Assembly (NCBI GenBank): GCA_021647585.1
Contig: JAKIUK010000001.1
Coordinates: 1-64,000, forward strand
Length of the DNA stretch: 64,000 nucleotides
Reading direction: 5' to 3'
DNA from: Methylococcaceae bacterium
GTDB taxonomy: Bacteria; Pseudomonadota; Gammaproteobacteria; Methylococcales; Methylomonadaceae
The first letter of the stretch is position 1; each line of letters begins with the position of its first letter. Position numbers and translations under genes: made by a program. Under the pieces are notes generated by a model, which saw nothing but the letters and a program-made list of their open reading frames with translations, was not told where the DNA came from and did no database searches. Below, piece by piece: positions 42,788-52,357 of the stretch.

Positions 42788-44728
42788 ATGGCTAAAATAA
42801 TTGGAATTGATTTAGGAACCACAAATTCATGTGTGGCAGTTTTAGAGAATGGAACATCTCGAGTAATAGAAAATAGCGAAGGTGGACGTACAACACCGTC
42901 CATTATTGCATTTACCAATGATGATGAAGTATTGGTAGGACAGTCTGCAAAACGTCAGGCAGTAACCAACCCGAAAAATACCTTATTTGCAATTAAGCGA
43001 TTAATCGGTCGACGCTTTAAAGATAAGGAAGTACAAAAAGACATTAAAATGGTGCCTTATAACATTGTTGAGGCTGACAATGGTGATGCTTGGGTTGAGT
43101 GTCATGGTAAAAAGATGGCAGCGCCAGAAATTTCATCACGTATTTTGATGAAAATGAAAAAAGATGCAGAAGCATTTTTAGGGGAAGAAGTCACAGAAGC
43201 AGTGATTACTGTACCTGCTTACTTTAATGATTCACAACGCCAGGCCACAAAAGATGCTGGGCGTATTGCCGGCCTAGATGTAAAACGTATTATTAATGAG
43301 CCAACAGCTGCTGCATTGGCTTTTGGTATGGATAAACCAAAAGGTGATACAACGATAGCAGTTTATGACTTGGGGGGTGGTACCTTTGATGTATCAATCA
43401 TAGAAATTGCTGAAATCGAAGGTGAACATCAGTTTGAAGTATTGGCCACAAATGGTGATACCTTTTTAGGTGGTGAAGACTTCGATTTAAGAATAATTGA
43501 TTTTTTGGCAGACGAATTTAAAAAAGATAATGGTATTGATTTACATAATGACCCATTAGCATTACAACGTCTGAAAGAAGCAGCTGAAAAAGCAAAAATC
43601 GAATTGTCATCTACAGAGCAGACAGACATTAATCTTCCGTATGTTACAGCCGATGCATCGGGACCTAAGCATTTGAATGTTAAGTTGACTCGTGCAAAAC
43701 TGGAATCATTAGTGAGTGATTTGATTGATAGAACGAAAGGGCCATGTCAGCAAGCATTAAAAGATGCGGGTTTATCAGCCTCTGAAATTGACGATGTGAT
43801 TTTGGTAGGTGGACAAAGCCGTATGCCTAAAGTACAGGAAATGGTACAAAGTATTTTTGGTAAAGAGCCTCGTAAAGATGTTAATCCTGATGAAGCCGTT
43901 GCCTTAGGTGCTGCAATTCAAGCCGGTGTTTTAGGCGGTGACGTTAAAGATGTCTTGTTGTTAGATGTTACACCTTTGTCTTTAGGGATTGAAACCATGG
44001 GTGGCGTAATGACTAAGTTGATTGAGAAAAATACCACCATTCCAACAAATGCAGCACAAGTATTCTCAACAGCGGAAGATAGCCAGAGTGCGGTAACAGT
44101 TCATGTTTTACAAGGTGAACGCGAAGTAGCATCTGGAAATAAATCATTGGGTCGATTTGATTTGGCAGATATTCCACCTGCACCTCGAGGTATTCCACAG
44201 ATTGAAGTATCATTTGATATTGATGCGAATGGTATTTTGAATGTATCAGCTAAAGATAAGGCAACTGGTAAAGAACAGTCAATTATCATTAAAGCCTCTA
44301 GTGGTTTATCTGATGATGAGGTAGATCGCATGATTAAAGATGCGGAAGCACATGCTGATGAAGATAAAAAAATCACTGAGCTGGTTTCTGCAAGAAACTC
44401 TGCTGAAGGTATGATAAATGCTACCGAAAAATCCATCAAAGAGTTGGGTGAACAAGTGACTGAAGAAGAAAAAACAGCGATTGAAGCTGCGATTTCTGAA
44501 TTGCATGAAGTCTTAAAAAATGATGACAAAGATACAATTGAAGCAAAAACGACTGCTTTAACTGAGTTATCAGGTAAATTGGCTGAGCGTGTTTATGCAC
44601 AGAAAGCAGAAGCAGAAGCAGAAGGAGATGTGGAATCAGGACCTGAGGCGTCTTCTGATTCAGGTTCAGCTGCAGATGATGTAGTTGATGCTGAGTTCGA
44701 AGAAGTTAAAGACGACGATAAAAAATAA
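42788..44728 (+). CDS. dnaK: Chaperone DnaK (Hsp70)
   Basis: A 646-residue Hsp70 ATPase. IGIDLGTTNSCVAV (about 4-17), VYDLGGGTFDVSII (about 195-208), VGGQSRMPKVQ and the linker DVLLLDVTPLSLGIET are all present. It ends in an Asp/Glu-rich tail, VVDAEFEEVKDDDKK, the usual proteobacterial EEVKD ending. GGAG precedes the ATG. Confidence 0.98.
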   Translation: MAKIIGIDLGTTNSCVAVLENGTSRVIENSEGGRTTPSIIAFTNDDEVLVGQSAKRQAVTNPKNTLFAIKRLIGRRFKDKEVQKDIKMVPYNIVEADNGDAWVECHGKKMAAPEISSRILMKMKKDAEAFLGEEVTEAVITVPAYFNDSQRQATKDAGRIAGLDVKRIINEPTAAALAFGMDKPKGDTTIAVYDLGGGTFDVSIIEIAEIEGEHQFEVLATNGDTFLGGEDFDLRIIDFLADEFKKDNGIDLHNDPLALQRLKEAAEKAKIELSSTEQTDINLPYVTADASGPKHLNVKLTRAKLESLVSDLIDRTKGPCQQALKDAGLSASEIDDVILVGGQSRMPKVQEMVQSIFGKEPRKDVNPDEAVALGAAIQAGVLGGDVKDVLLLDVTPLSLGIETMGGVMTKLIEKNTTIPTNAAQVFSTAEDSQSAVTVHVLQGEREVASGNKSLGRFDLADIPPAPRGIPQIEVSFDIDANGILNVSAKDKATGKEQSIIIKASSGLSDDEVDRMIKDAEAHADEDKKITELVSARNSAEGMINATEKSIKELGEQVTEEEKTAIEAAISELHEVLKNDDKDTIEAKTTALTELSGKLAERVYAQKAEAEAEGDVESGPEASSDSGSAADDVVDAEFEEVKDDDKK

Positions 44729-44807
44729 GTCGTTTTTGGGTCGCAAACAGAACTGCTTCGCAGGTGTTGATTGTGAAGCTTGTTTTTCCTTATAGAAGGA
44801 CTAAAAA

Positions 44808-44831
44808 AACCGCCGGTTTATGCTGGCGGTT
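44808..44831 (+). promoter_or_regulatory. Stem-loop at the dnaJ translation start
   Basis: AACCGCC (44808-44814) and GGCGGTT (44825-44831) pair across ten bases, just ten bases before the dnaJ ATG. There is no T run, so termination is doubtful; the stem would cover the ribosome-binding region. Confidence 0.5.
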
Positions 44832-44840
44832 ATTTACGTT

Positions 44841-45980
44841 ATGGCAAAAGAAGATTTTTATAAAATACTAGGTGTTGAAAAAAATGCCAGTGATGCTGAA
44901 ATAAAGAAAAGTTATCGCCGTATGGCGATGAAATTTCATCCCGACAGAAATAAAGATAACCCCGAGCAGGCTGAGGAAAAATTCAAGAAGATAAAAGCAG
45001 CTTATGAGATTTTGTCTGATCCCAAGAAACGTGCTGCCTATGATCAATTTGGTCATGCCGGTGTTGAGCAGTCTATGGGTGGTGGTCCTGGTGGCTTTAG
45101 TGGTGGAGAAAATTTCAGTGATATCTTCGGTGATGTTTTCGGTGATATTTTTGGTGGGGGTGGTGGTCGTAGGCGTAGTAATGTTCAGGCAGGTGCTGAT
45201 TTACGCTATAACCTTGATCTAACATTAGAGGAGGCCGTTGGTGGTACTGAAGCAACGGTTAGAGTGCCTGTGCTGGTTGCCTGTAAAGAATGTCATGGCT
45301 CTGGTGCCAAGAAAGGCTCCAGTCCTGTTACCTGTACAACTTGTCAGGGACATGGACAGGTTAGAATGCAGCAAGGCTTTTTTTCTGTACAGCAAACTTG
45401 TCCTACCTGTAAAGGAACCGGAAAGCAAATAAAAGATCCTTGTCGTAAATGCCATGGACAAGGGCGTTTGCAGGAAGATAAAACATTATCCGTAAAGGTA
45501 CCTGCAGGTGTAGATACGGGTGACCGTATTCGATTGGCTGGAGAAGGCGAAGCAGGTGTTAATGGTGGACCATCTGGGGACTTGTATGTTCAAGTTCAGG
45601 TTAAAGAACACACTATTTTTACCCGTGATGGGGCTAATTTATATTGTGAGGTCCCGATTAGTTTCCCTGCCGCCTGTTTAGGCGGTGAGCTGGAAGTGCC
45701 TACCTTGAATGGTAAGGTGAAACTTAAAATACCGGCTGAAACTCAAACGGGTAAATTATTCAGATTGAGAGGTAAAGGGGTTAAACCCGTCCGTGGTGGT
45801 GCAATCGGTGATTTGCTTTGCAGAGTACAGATAGAAACACCGGTGCGATTAACTAAAGAGCAAAAAGCATTGCTAGAACAGTTTAGAGATACTCTATCGG
45901 GTGGAGGAAAACATCATAGTCCACAAGAGCATTCCTGGACTGACGGTGTAAAAAGTTTTTTTGATAAATTGACGGGATAA
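44841..45980 (+). CDS. dnaJ: Chaperone DnaJ (Hsp40)
   Basis: A 379-residue type I Hsp40 that stimulates DnaK. The J domain has MKFHPDRNKDN with HPD at about 33-35. A Gly/Phe-rich linker follows (GGGPGGFSGGENFSDIFGD), then four zinc-binding repeats (CKECHGSG, CTTCQGHG, CPTCKGTG, CRKCHGQG; about 145-210) and a C-terminal substrate domain. The start at 44841 gives the standard MAKEDFYKILGV; the ATG 21 bases earlier lies inside the stem-loop and would add seven residues. Confidence 0.97.
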   Translation: MAKEDFYKILGVEKNASDAEIKKSYRRMAMKFHPDRNKDNPEQAEEKFKKIKAAYEILSDPKKRAAYDQFGHAGVEQSMGGGPGGFSGGENFSDIFGDVFGDIFGGGGGRRRSNVQAGADLRYNLDLTLEEAVGGTEATVRVPVLVACKECHGSGAKKGSSPVTCTTCQGHGQVRMQQGFFSVQQTCPTCKGTGKQIKDPCRKCHGQGRLQEDKTLSVKVPAGVDTGDRIRLAGEGEAGVNGGPSGDLYVQVQVKEHTIFTRDGANLYCEVPISFPAACLGGELEVPTLNGKVKLKIPAETQTGKLFRLRGKGVKPVRGGAIGDLLCRVQIETPVRLTKEQKALLEQFRDTLSGGGKHHSPQEHSWTDGVKSFFDKLTG

Positions 45981-45983
45981 ATC

Positions 45984-46787
45984 ATGTTGCGAGTAGCTGT
46001 TGTTGGTGCATCCGGTCGCATGGGTTTATGTCTGGTTAAAGCGGCGATACTCTCTGAAAACACGGAGTTTAAAGTTGCTGTTTCTCGTGCTGAAAGTGAT
46101 GCCATAGGCAAAGATGCGGGAGAGATGGCTGGAATAGGTTTTGCTGATGTACAGGTAGTAGATGATTTGGTCGCAATTGTCGATCAATTTGATGTATTGA
46201 TTGACTTCACACGTCCTGATCCTTCAATACAAACCATCGAAATTTGTCGCCAGGCTGGAAAGAAGATCGTTATAGGGACTACGGGATATACTGATGAGCA
46301 GAAGGCCATTATCAACTCAGCAGCAAATGAAATTGCGATCGTAATGGCACCTAATATGAGCGTAGGTGTTAATTTGTCACTTAAATTATTAGAAATGACA
46401 GCAAAAGTGATGGGTGAATACACTGATATTGAGGTGATTGAAGCACATCATCGGCATAAAGTCGATGCGCCTTCAGGAACAGCTTTGCGTATGGGCGAAG
46501 TTATAGCGGAGACCTTGGGACGCAACTTGAAAGACTGTGCTATCTATGGTCGTGAGGGTGATACTGGAGAAAGAGATAGAAAAACTATTGGTTTTTCTAC
46601 CATTCGGGCAGGAGACATTGTCGGAGAGCATACGGTGATGTTTGCTGATGAAGGCGAACGCGTTGAAATCACTCACAAAGCCAGCAGTCGTATGACGTTT
46701 GCAAATGGCGCGGTAAGGGCGGCAGTGTGGCTAAAAGATAAAGATAATGGACTCTATGATATGCAGGATGTGTTGGGGCTTTCATAA
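45984..46787 (+). CDS. dapB: 4-hydroxy-tetrahydrodipicolinate reductase
   Basis: A 267-residue lysine/diaminopimelate pathway reductase. VAVVGASGRMGLCLVKAA (about 4-21) is the NAD(P)H-binding loop, and IEAHHRHKVDAPSGTALRMG (about 152-171) is the active-site signature. It starts three bases after dnaJ stops; dnaJ-dapB-carA-carB-greA is a common gammaproteobacterial order, here with an Uma2 remnant and a repeat inserted before carA. Confidence 0.96.
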   Translation: MLRVAVVGASGRMGLCLVKAAILSENTEFKVAVSRAESDAIGKDAGEMAGIGFADVQVVDDLVAIVDQFDVLIDFTRPDPSIQTIEICRQAGKKIVIGTTGYTDEQKAIINSAANEIAIVMAPNMSVGVNLSLKLLEMTAKVMGEYTDIEVIEAHHRHKVDAPSGTALRMGEVIAETLGRNLKDCAIYGREGDTGERDRKTIGFSTIRAGDIVGEHTVMFADEGERVEITHKASSRMTFANGAVRAAVWLKDKDNGLYDMQDVLGLS

Positions 46788-46873
46788 GGACTAATTTCCG
46801 TTTGATTAAAGTTGCCGCTAAAGACTCTATGCAATAGACTGGGTATATTGATTTAAATTTTGGAGAGTGGTTT

Positions 46874-47441
46874 ATGTTATCCCAGCAGATAATGCCATTA
46901 TTCACCGAGCAAGAATATCTGGAAATGGAACAGGCCAGTTCAATAAAACATGAGTTTGTTGATGGCTATATTTTTGCAATGGTGGGTTCCAGCAGGGCAC
47001 ATAATAAAATAGCCGGTAATTTATACAGTGTCTTTCATCACCATCTAAAAGATACGCCTTGTGATGTCTATATGAGTGATGTCAAAGTGAAAGTCGCTCA
47101 TCTTAATAGTTATTATTATCCTGATATTATGGTGGGATACAGTCGTGAGGAAGATGATTATTATTCTTTGAGCAAGCCATGTTTGATTATTGAGGTATTA
47201 TCGCCTTCAACAGCTTCTACTGATAGAAGGGAAAAATTATTGGCTTACCAAAGTATATCTAGTCTAAAAGAATATTGTCTGGTCAATCAGGCTGAATGTC
47301 GGATTGAGAAATATACACGCGAATACGAGGGTGGGGGTTTGGCTCTTGAGTGTGTATGAACAAGTTGAAAATATACAGTTTGTCTGCATAGATGCTGAAA
47401 TAAGTATGCAAACTATCTATGATGGGGTTTTGAGTTGCTGA
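46874..47441 (+). pseudogene. Uma2-family endonuclease-like gene, frameshifted
   Basis: A PD-(D/E)XK-fold Uma2 (DUF820) protein. KHEFVDGYIFAMVGSSRAHN (about 24-43), YYPDIMVGY with the catalytic Asp, and LIIEVLSPSTASTDRREKL are clear. The frame stops early at 47359. The expected C-terminus (LLSVYEQVENIQFVCIDAEI, then YDGVLSC) continues in the next frame to 47441. The shift lies in or near GTGGGGGTTT (47331-47340). It could be a real mutation, a sequencing error, or a protein with an altered tail. Uma2 genes are widespread in cyanobacteria and mobile regions; their function is not settled. Confidence 0.8.
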
Positions 47442-47605
47442 TTTAGCTTTAGATTTGGGTAGTAAGATAAAGTTATGTCACACGTTAAGAGTGGAAAAAT
47501 ATTATTTATCTGAATTTTGCTTTTTTAAAAACATACACGACCTTTGGCTAGCAGTGGTTTAATATTGTTTGGCTTTAGTTAAAGCACTAAGTTTTATCAA
47601 AAGTG

Positions 47606-47679
47606 TGTCATTTCGACCAGCGGGAGAAATCTTTATAAACCCAATAGCGGTAAGATTTCTCTCGCTGGTCGAAATGACA
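47606..47679. repeat. Near-perfect palindromic repeat, GACCAGCGGGA family, copy 3
   Basis: Two 28-base arms (the left begins TGTCATTTCGACCAGCGGG, the right ends CTCGCTGGTCGAAATGACA) differ at one position and flank an 18-base loop. It is related to the repeat at 19560-19676. The flanking 47442-47605 and 47680-47760 show no gene. Confidence 0.85.
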
Positions 47680-47768
47680 TAACTTATGTTTGTAATTTCA
47701 CACTTAACGGTAACATAGTCAAAAATAATGAAACTATAAATTGTTAATGAATTTCTTTTAATACAAAG

Positions 47769-47825
47769 TATAATTAGTATTATTTTTCTTATGACGGGAT
47801 AAGTTCTTTGGGCTTATCCCGTTTT
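47769..47825 (+). promoter_or_regulatory. carAB leader: -10 box and intrinsic terminator
   Basis: TATAAT at 47769-47774 is a strong -10 box, though its -35 is poor (TTAATG or TTGTTA, spacing too long). About 12 bases of T-rich sequence follow, then ACGGGATAAG (47794-47803) paired with CTTATCCCGT (47813-47822) and TTTTG. This terminator is 23 bases before the carA start, so it lies inside the transcript and could act as an attenuator. Confidence 0.5.
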
Positions 47826-47847
47826 GTACATTATAAGGTGACTGATC

Positions 47848-48993
47848 TTGAGTAAACCTGCTTTACTATTATTGGAAGATGGAACAGTATTTAACGGAGT
47901 GTCTATAGGCGCAGACGGCTGTTCTGTTGGTGAAGTTGTATTTAACACATCTTTAACCGGGTATCAGGAAATCCTGAGTGACCCTTCTTATGCCCGTCAA
48001 ATTGTTACCCTGACCTATCCACATATAGGTAATGTAGGAACAAACAGTGAAGATGATGAATCAAGGGCTGTTTTTGCCAGTGGTCTGGTGGTCCGTGATT
48101 TGCCTCTTCAGTTAAGTAACTGGCGGAGTGAAAAATCTCTGCAACAGTATTTGCTGGCTAATAATGTGGTGTCCATTGCAGATATTGATACCCGAAAATT
48201 AACCCGTTTGTTACGTGACAAGGGTGCTCAACGAGGCGCCATTGTTGCTGGTGAAAGTATTGATATTGAAGATGCAAAAAAAGCGATAGCCGGTTTTTCC
48301 GGTTTAAAAGGCTTGGATTTAGCCAGAGAAGTCACTGTGGCTGACAGCTATGAATGGACAGAAGACATCTGGTCACTAACGGATGGACATAAAGAAGCTA
48401 ATAATTTAACTAAGCATGTTGTCGCTTATGATTTTGGGGTTAAGCGAAATATCTTGCGTTTACTTGCAAATAGAGGTTGTCGAGTTACTGTTGTTCCGGC
48501 AACAACTCCAGCTGCGGATGTTTTGGCAATGAATCCTGATGGTGTTTTTCTTTCAAATGGGCCGGGCGATCCTGAACCATGTAATTATGCAATTTCAGCT
48601 ATTCAAACGATTTTAGAGAAAAAAACCCCTGTTTTTGGTATTTGTTTGGGCCATCAGTTATTGGCTTTGGCAAGCGGTGCTAAAACAGAAAAAATGAAAT
48701 TTGGTCATCATGGCGCTAATCACCCTGTACAACAAAAAGCAACAGGGCGGGTCATGATAAGCAGTCAAAATCATGGTTTTGCAGTGGATGAAAAAACATT
48801 GCCTGATACCATTAAGGCGACTTATCACTCGCTGTTCGACGGTAGTTTACAAGGAATAGAACGCATAGACTGTCCTGCAATGGGATTTCAGGGACATCCT
48901 GAGGCAAGCCCAGGTCCACATGATGTAGAGTCCTTATTTGATCAGTTCATTGAAATGATGGATCAATATTCAAATCAATCAGCTAATAAATAA
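47848..48993 (+). CDS. carA: Carbamoyl-phosphate synthase, small subunit
   Basis: A 381-residue glutamine amidotransferase subunit feeding ammonia to CarB for arginine and pyrimidine synthesis. The N-terminal domain starts LLLLEDGTVFNGVSIGADG. The class I GATase has PVFGICLGHQLLALA with the nucleophile Cys (about 271) and FQGHPEASPGP with His/Glu. A TTG start at 47848 with AAGGTG upstream is the best choice. 20 bases separate it from carB. Confidence 0.96.
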   Translation: MSKPALLLLEDGTVFNGVSIGADGCSVGEVVFNTSLTGYQEILSDPSYARQIVTLTYPHIGNVGTNSEDDESRAVFASGLVVRDLPLQLSNWRSEKSLQQYLLANNVVSIADIDTRKLTRLLRDKGAQRGAIVAGESIDIEDAKKAIAGFSGLKGLDLAREVTVADSYEWTEDIWSLTDGHKEANNLTKHVVAYDFGVKRNILRLLANRGCRVTVVPATTPAADVLAMNPDGVFLSNGPGDPEPCNYAISAIQTILEKKTPVFGICLGHQLLALASGAKTEKMKFGHHGANHPVQQKATGRVMISSQNHGFAVDEKTLPDTIKATYHSLFDGSLQGIERIDCPAMGFQGHPEASPGPHDVESLFDQFIEMMDQYSNQSANK

Positions 48994-49013
48994 TTAAGTA
49001 GATCTAACAAACT

Positions 49014-52000
49014 ATGCCAAAAAGAACCGACATAAAATCGATTTTATTATTAGGTGCCGGCCCTATTGTAATAGGCCAGGCATGTGAGTTTGACTACTCA
49101 GGAACACAAGCGTGTAAAGCACTACGTGAAGAAGGCTATCGCGTTATTCTGGTCAATTCTAATCCGGCCACGATTATGACTGACCCAGATATGGCGGATG
49201 CAATTTATATTGAGCCCATAGACTGGCAAACAGTAGAAAAAATCATAGAAAAAGAACGTCCAGATGCTGTTTTGCCGACTATGGGCGGACAAACGGCATT
49301 GAATTGTGCTTTAGACTTAGATAAACATGGTGTACTTGAAAAGTACAATGTGGAAATGATTGGTGCAACTAAAGAAGCCATTAATATGGCTGAAGACAGA
49401 GAATTGTTTAATCAGGCGATGGCAAGGCTTGGTTTTGACGTTGCCAAATCTAAAACAGCACATTGCATGGAAGAGGCATTTGCTGCTCAGGCGGAAGTCG
49501 GCTACCCAACAGTTATTCGTCCCTCATTTACCATGGGCGGTAGTGGCGGCGGTATTGCTTATAATAAAGAAGAATTTGTTGAAATCTGCGAGCGTGGACT
49601 GTATTTATCTCCAACGGATGAATTGCTGATTGAAGAGTCAGTATTGGGCTGGAAAGAATATGAGATGGAAGTGGTACGAGATACTAATGATAACTGCATT
49701 ATTATCTGTTCCATAGAAAACTTTGATCCTATGGGGGTGCATACGGGAGATTCCATTACTGTAGCGCCAGCACAAACGTTAACAGATAAAGAATATCAGA
49801 TTTTACGTAATGTCTCTTTAGCGGTACTCCGTGAAATTGGGGTTGATACGGGGGGGTCAAACGTACAAGTTGCGATTAACCCGGAAGATGGACGCATGGT
49901 TGTCATAGAAATGAATCCACGTGTTTCGCGTTCATCCGCTTTGGCATCAAAAGCCACAGGTTTTCCTATTGCTAAAGTTGCTGCAAAATTAGCAGTGGGT
50001 TACACGTTAGATGAATTAAAAAATGAAATTACCGGAGGTGCAACACCTGCTTCATTTGAACCTACTATAGATTACGTTGTTACCAAAGTCCCCCGTTTTA
50101 CTTTTGAAAAATTTCCAAAAGCAGATGATCGCTTAACCACACAGATGAAATCAGTGGGTGAGGTCATGGCGATTGGACGTACTTTCCAGGAGTCTTTACA
50201 AAAGGCGTTAAGAGGATTGGAAGTAGGTGTCAGTGGTCTGGATGAAATTGTTGATCTTACTGAAGATAATATCCAGGATAAAATTCAACGAGAAATGCGC
50301 CACCCGGGACCCGATCGTTTATGGTATGTCGCCGATGCGTTTAGAAGTGGTTTAAGTTTTGACGAGATTCATGAAGCCAGTAAAATTGATCCCTGGTTTT
50401 TAGCACAAATTGAAGACCTGGTGTTAACTGAAAAATCATTAGCGACCAAGACGTTGGCAACGTTGGGCGAAGGCGAGTTATATCGTTTGAAACGAAAAGG
50501 TTTTTCTGATGAGCGCCTTGCTAAGTTGTTAGATACAAAAGAGTCAGATGTTAGAAAGGCGCGTCATCAACAGAATATTCGTCCTGTTTATAAACGTATA
50601 GATTCTTGTGCTGCTGAATTTTCTTCAGATACCGCTTATTTGTACTCTACTTATGAAGAAGAGTGCGAAGCCAATGTAACCTACAAAGAAAAGATTATTA
50701 TTCTAGGCGGTGGACCCAATCGAATAGGACAAGGTATCGAATTTGATTATTGCTGTGTTCATGCAGCATTGGCTTTACGTGAAAATGGTTTTGAAACCAT
50801 TATGATCAACTGTAACCCAGAAACAGTATCCACCGATTTTGATACGTCTGATCGCTTATATTTTGAGTCATTAACTTTAGAAGATGTGCTTGAAATTATT
50901 GATTTAGAAAAGCCTAAAGGCGTTATTGTTCAATATGGGGGGCAAACACCGTTAAAATTGGCCAGAGCATTAGAAGCTGCGGGTGCACCGATTATTGGTA
51001 CATCACCTGATTCAATTGACTTGGCTGAAGATAGAGAGCGTTTTCAAAAATTGTTAGAGCGGTTGAATTTAAAGCAACCACCCAATGCAACAGCAAGATC
51101 AGTTGATCAAGCGGTAGCTCAGGCTAAAGATCTGGGTTATCCATTAGTAGTAAGGCCTTCATATGTATTGGGTGGCCGTGCGATGGAAATTGTGATTAAC
51201 GAGGAAGGTTTACGTCGTTATATGAAAGAAGCGGTAACGGTTTCTAATGACTCGCCTGTTTTATTAGATCGATTCCTTGATGATGCAGTAGAAATGGATG
51301 TGGATGCTATTTATGATGGTGAAACTGTGTTAATTGGTGGCTTAATGGAACATATTGAGCAAGCTGGGGTGCACTCAGGTGACTCGGCATGTTCAATTCC
51401 TCCTTATGACTTATCTGAACATTTGCAAGACCAGCTGAGAGAGCAAGTCGCTAAAATGGCAGAAGCTTTAGGTGTAAGAGGCTTGATGAACACTCAGTTT
51501 GCGATCCAAGGTGAAACAATTTATGTTCTGGAAGTTAACCCAAGAGCATCAAGAACAGCACCGTTTGTATCAAAAGCTACTGGATATCCTTTGGCTAAGA
51601 TTGCTGCTTTATGCATGGCGGGCATTTCATTAAAAGAACAGGGCTACACCAAAGAATGTATTCCTAGTTATTACTCGGTGAAAGAAGCTGTTTTCCCTTT
51701 TGTAAAATTTCCAGGGGTTGATACTTTGCTAGGCCCGGAAATGAAGTCTACGGGTGAAGTCATGGGAGTAGGTAAAACCTTTGGAGAAGCTTTTGCAAAA
51801 GCACAACGTGCTGCGGGCGTTGATTTAAGCAATACGGGTAAGGTACTCATTAGTGTGCGTGAAGTGGATAAGGTAAAAGCGCCTGAAATTGCTAAAATGC
51901 TGATAGATAAAAGCTATGAGATAGTTGCAACTAAAGGCACAGCAAAAGTAATAAAAGATGCAGGTATTCCCTGTGAAGTGGTTTACAAGGTCAATGAAGG

Positions 52001-52235
52001 CCGGCCGAATACTGTTGATATGATTAAGAATGATCAAATTCAGTTGATAGTTAATACCACAGAAGGAGTTAAGGCAATTAACGATTCATATACTATGCGT
52101 AGGGAAGCGTTACAACATCATGTAACGTATTACACCACCATTGCAGGCGCTAAAGCAGCATGTTTTGCATTAGGTGAGTTGGATGCTGGTAATGTGAATT
52201 GTTTACAGGATTTACATAATAGCTTAACTGAGTAA
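49014..52235 (+). CDS. carB: Carbamoyl-phosphate synthase, large subunit
   Basis: A 1073-residue synthetase with two homologous ATP-grasp halves: LLLGAGPIVIGQACEFDYSG (about 10-29) in the first and ILGGGPNRIGQGIEFDYCC (about 562-580) in the second. VLPTMGGQTALN and VIVQYGGQTPLKLA are matching loops in the two halves. The C-terminal MGS-like allosteric domain (from about 935, GKVLISVREVDK) binds UMP/ornithine in the family. Full length. Confidence 0.98.
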   Translation: MPKRTDIKSILLLGAGPIVIGQACEFDYSGTQACKALREEGYRVILVNSNPATIMTDPDMADAIYIEPIDWQTVEKIIEKERPDAVLPTMGGQTALNCALDLDKHGVLEKYNVEMIGATKEAINMAEDRELFNQAMARLGFDVAKSKTAHCMEEAFAAQAEVGYPTVIRPSFTMGGSGGGIAYNKEEFVEICERGLYLSPTDELLIEESVLGWKEYEMEVVRDTNDNCIIICSIENFDPMGVHTGDSITVAPAQTLTDKEYQILRNVSLAVLREIGVDTGGSNVQVAINPEDGRMVVIEMNPRVSRSSALASKATGFPIAKVAAKLAVGYTLDELKNEITGGATPASFEPTIDYVVTKVPRFTFEKFPKADDRLTTQMKSVGEVMAIGRTFQESLQKALRGLEVGVSGLDEIVDLTEDNIQDKIQREMRHPGPDRLWYVADAFRSGLSFDEIHEASKIDPWFLAQIEDLVLTEKSLATKTLATLGEGELYRLKRKGFSDERLAKLLDTKESDVRKARHQQNIRPVYKRIDSCAAEFSSDTAYLYSTYEEECEANVTYKEKIIILGGGPNRIGQGIEFDYCCVHAALALRENGFETIMINCNPETVSTDFDTSDRLYFESLTLEDVLEIIDLEKPKGVIVQYGGQTPLKLARALEAAGAPIIGTSPDSIDLAEDRERFQKLLERLNLKQPPNATARSVDQAVAQAKDLGYPLVVRPSYVLGGRAMEIVINEEGLRRYMKEAVTVSNDSPVLLDRFLDDAVEMDVDAIYDGETVLIGGLMEHIEQAGVHSGDSACSIPPYDLSEHLQDQLREQVAKMAEALGVRGLMNTQFAIQGETIYVLEVNPRASRTAPFVSKATGYPLAKIAALCMAGISLKEQGYTKECIPSYYSVKEAVFPFVKFPGVDTLLGPEMKSTGEVMGVGKTFGEAFAKAQRAAGVDLSNTGKVLISVREVDKVKAPEIAKMLIDKSYEIVATKGTAKVIKDAGIPCEVVYKVNEGRPNTVDMIKNDQIQLIVNTTEGVKAINDSYTMRREALQHHVTYYTTIAGAKAACFALGELDAGNVNCLQDLHNSLTE

Positions 52236-52250
52236 TTAGTAGATAAGTAG

Positions 52251-52268
52251 AGCGGACTTCAGTCCGCT
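52251..52268. repeat. Small palindrome after carB
   Basis: AGCGGACT and AGTCCGCT form a hairpin with a two-base loop. It is almost the same as the one at 23080-23097. Confidence 0.55.
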
Positions 52269-52286
52269 AGTCGATAAAAATCATAA

Positions 52287-52316
52287 AAAGGCTGGCATGT
52301 GTCAGCCTTTATTGTT
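52287..52316 (+). terminator. Intrinsic terminator between carB and greA
   Basis: AAAGGCTG and CAGCCTTT pair across an eight-base loop, followed by ATTGTTTATTT. It separates carAB from greA, which has its own ribosome-binding site and probably its own promoter. Confidence 0.7.
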
Positions 52317-52357
52317 TATTTGTCCATGGTAATGGACTAAAAAGATTGGAGATTTAG

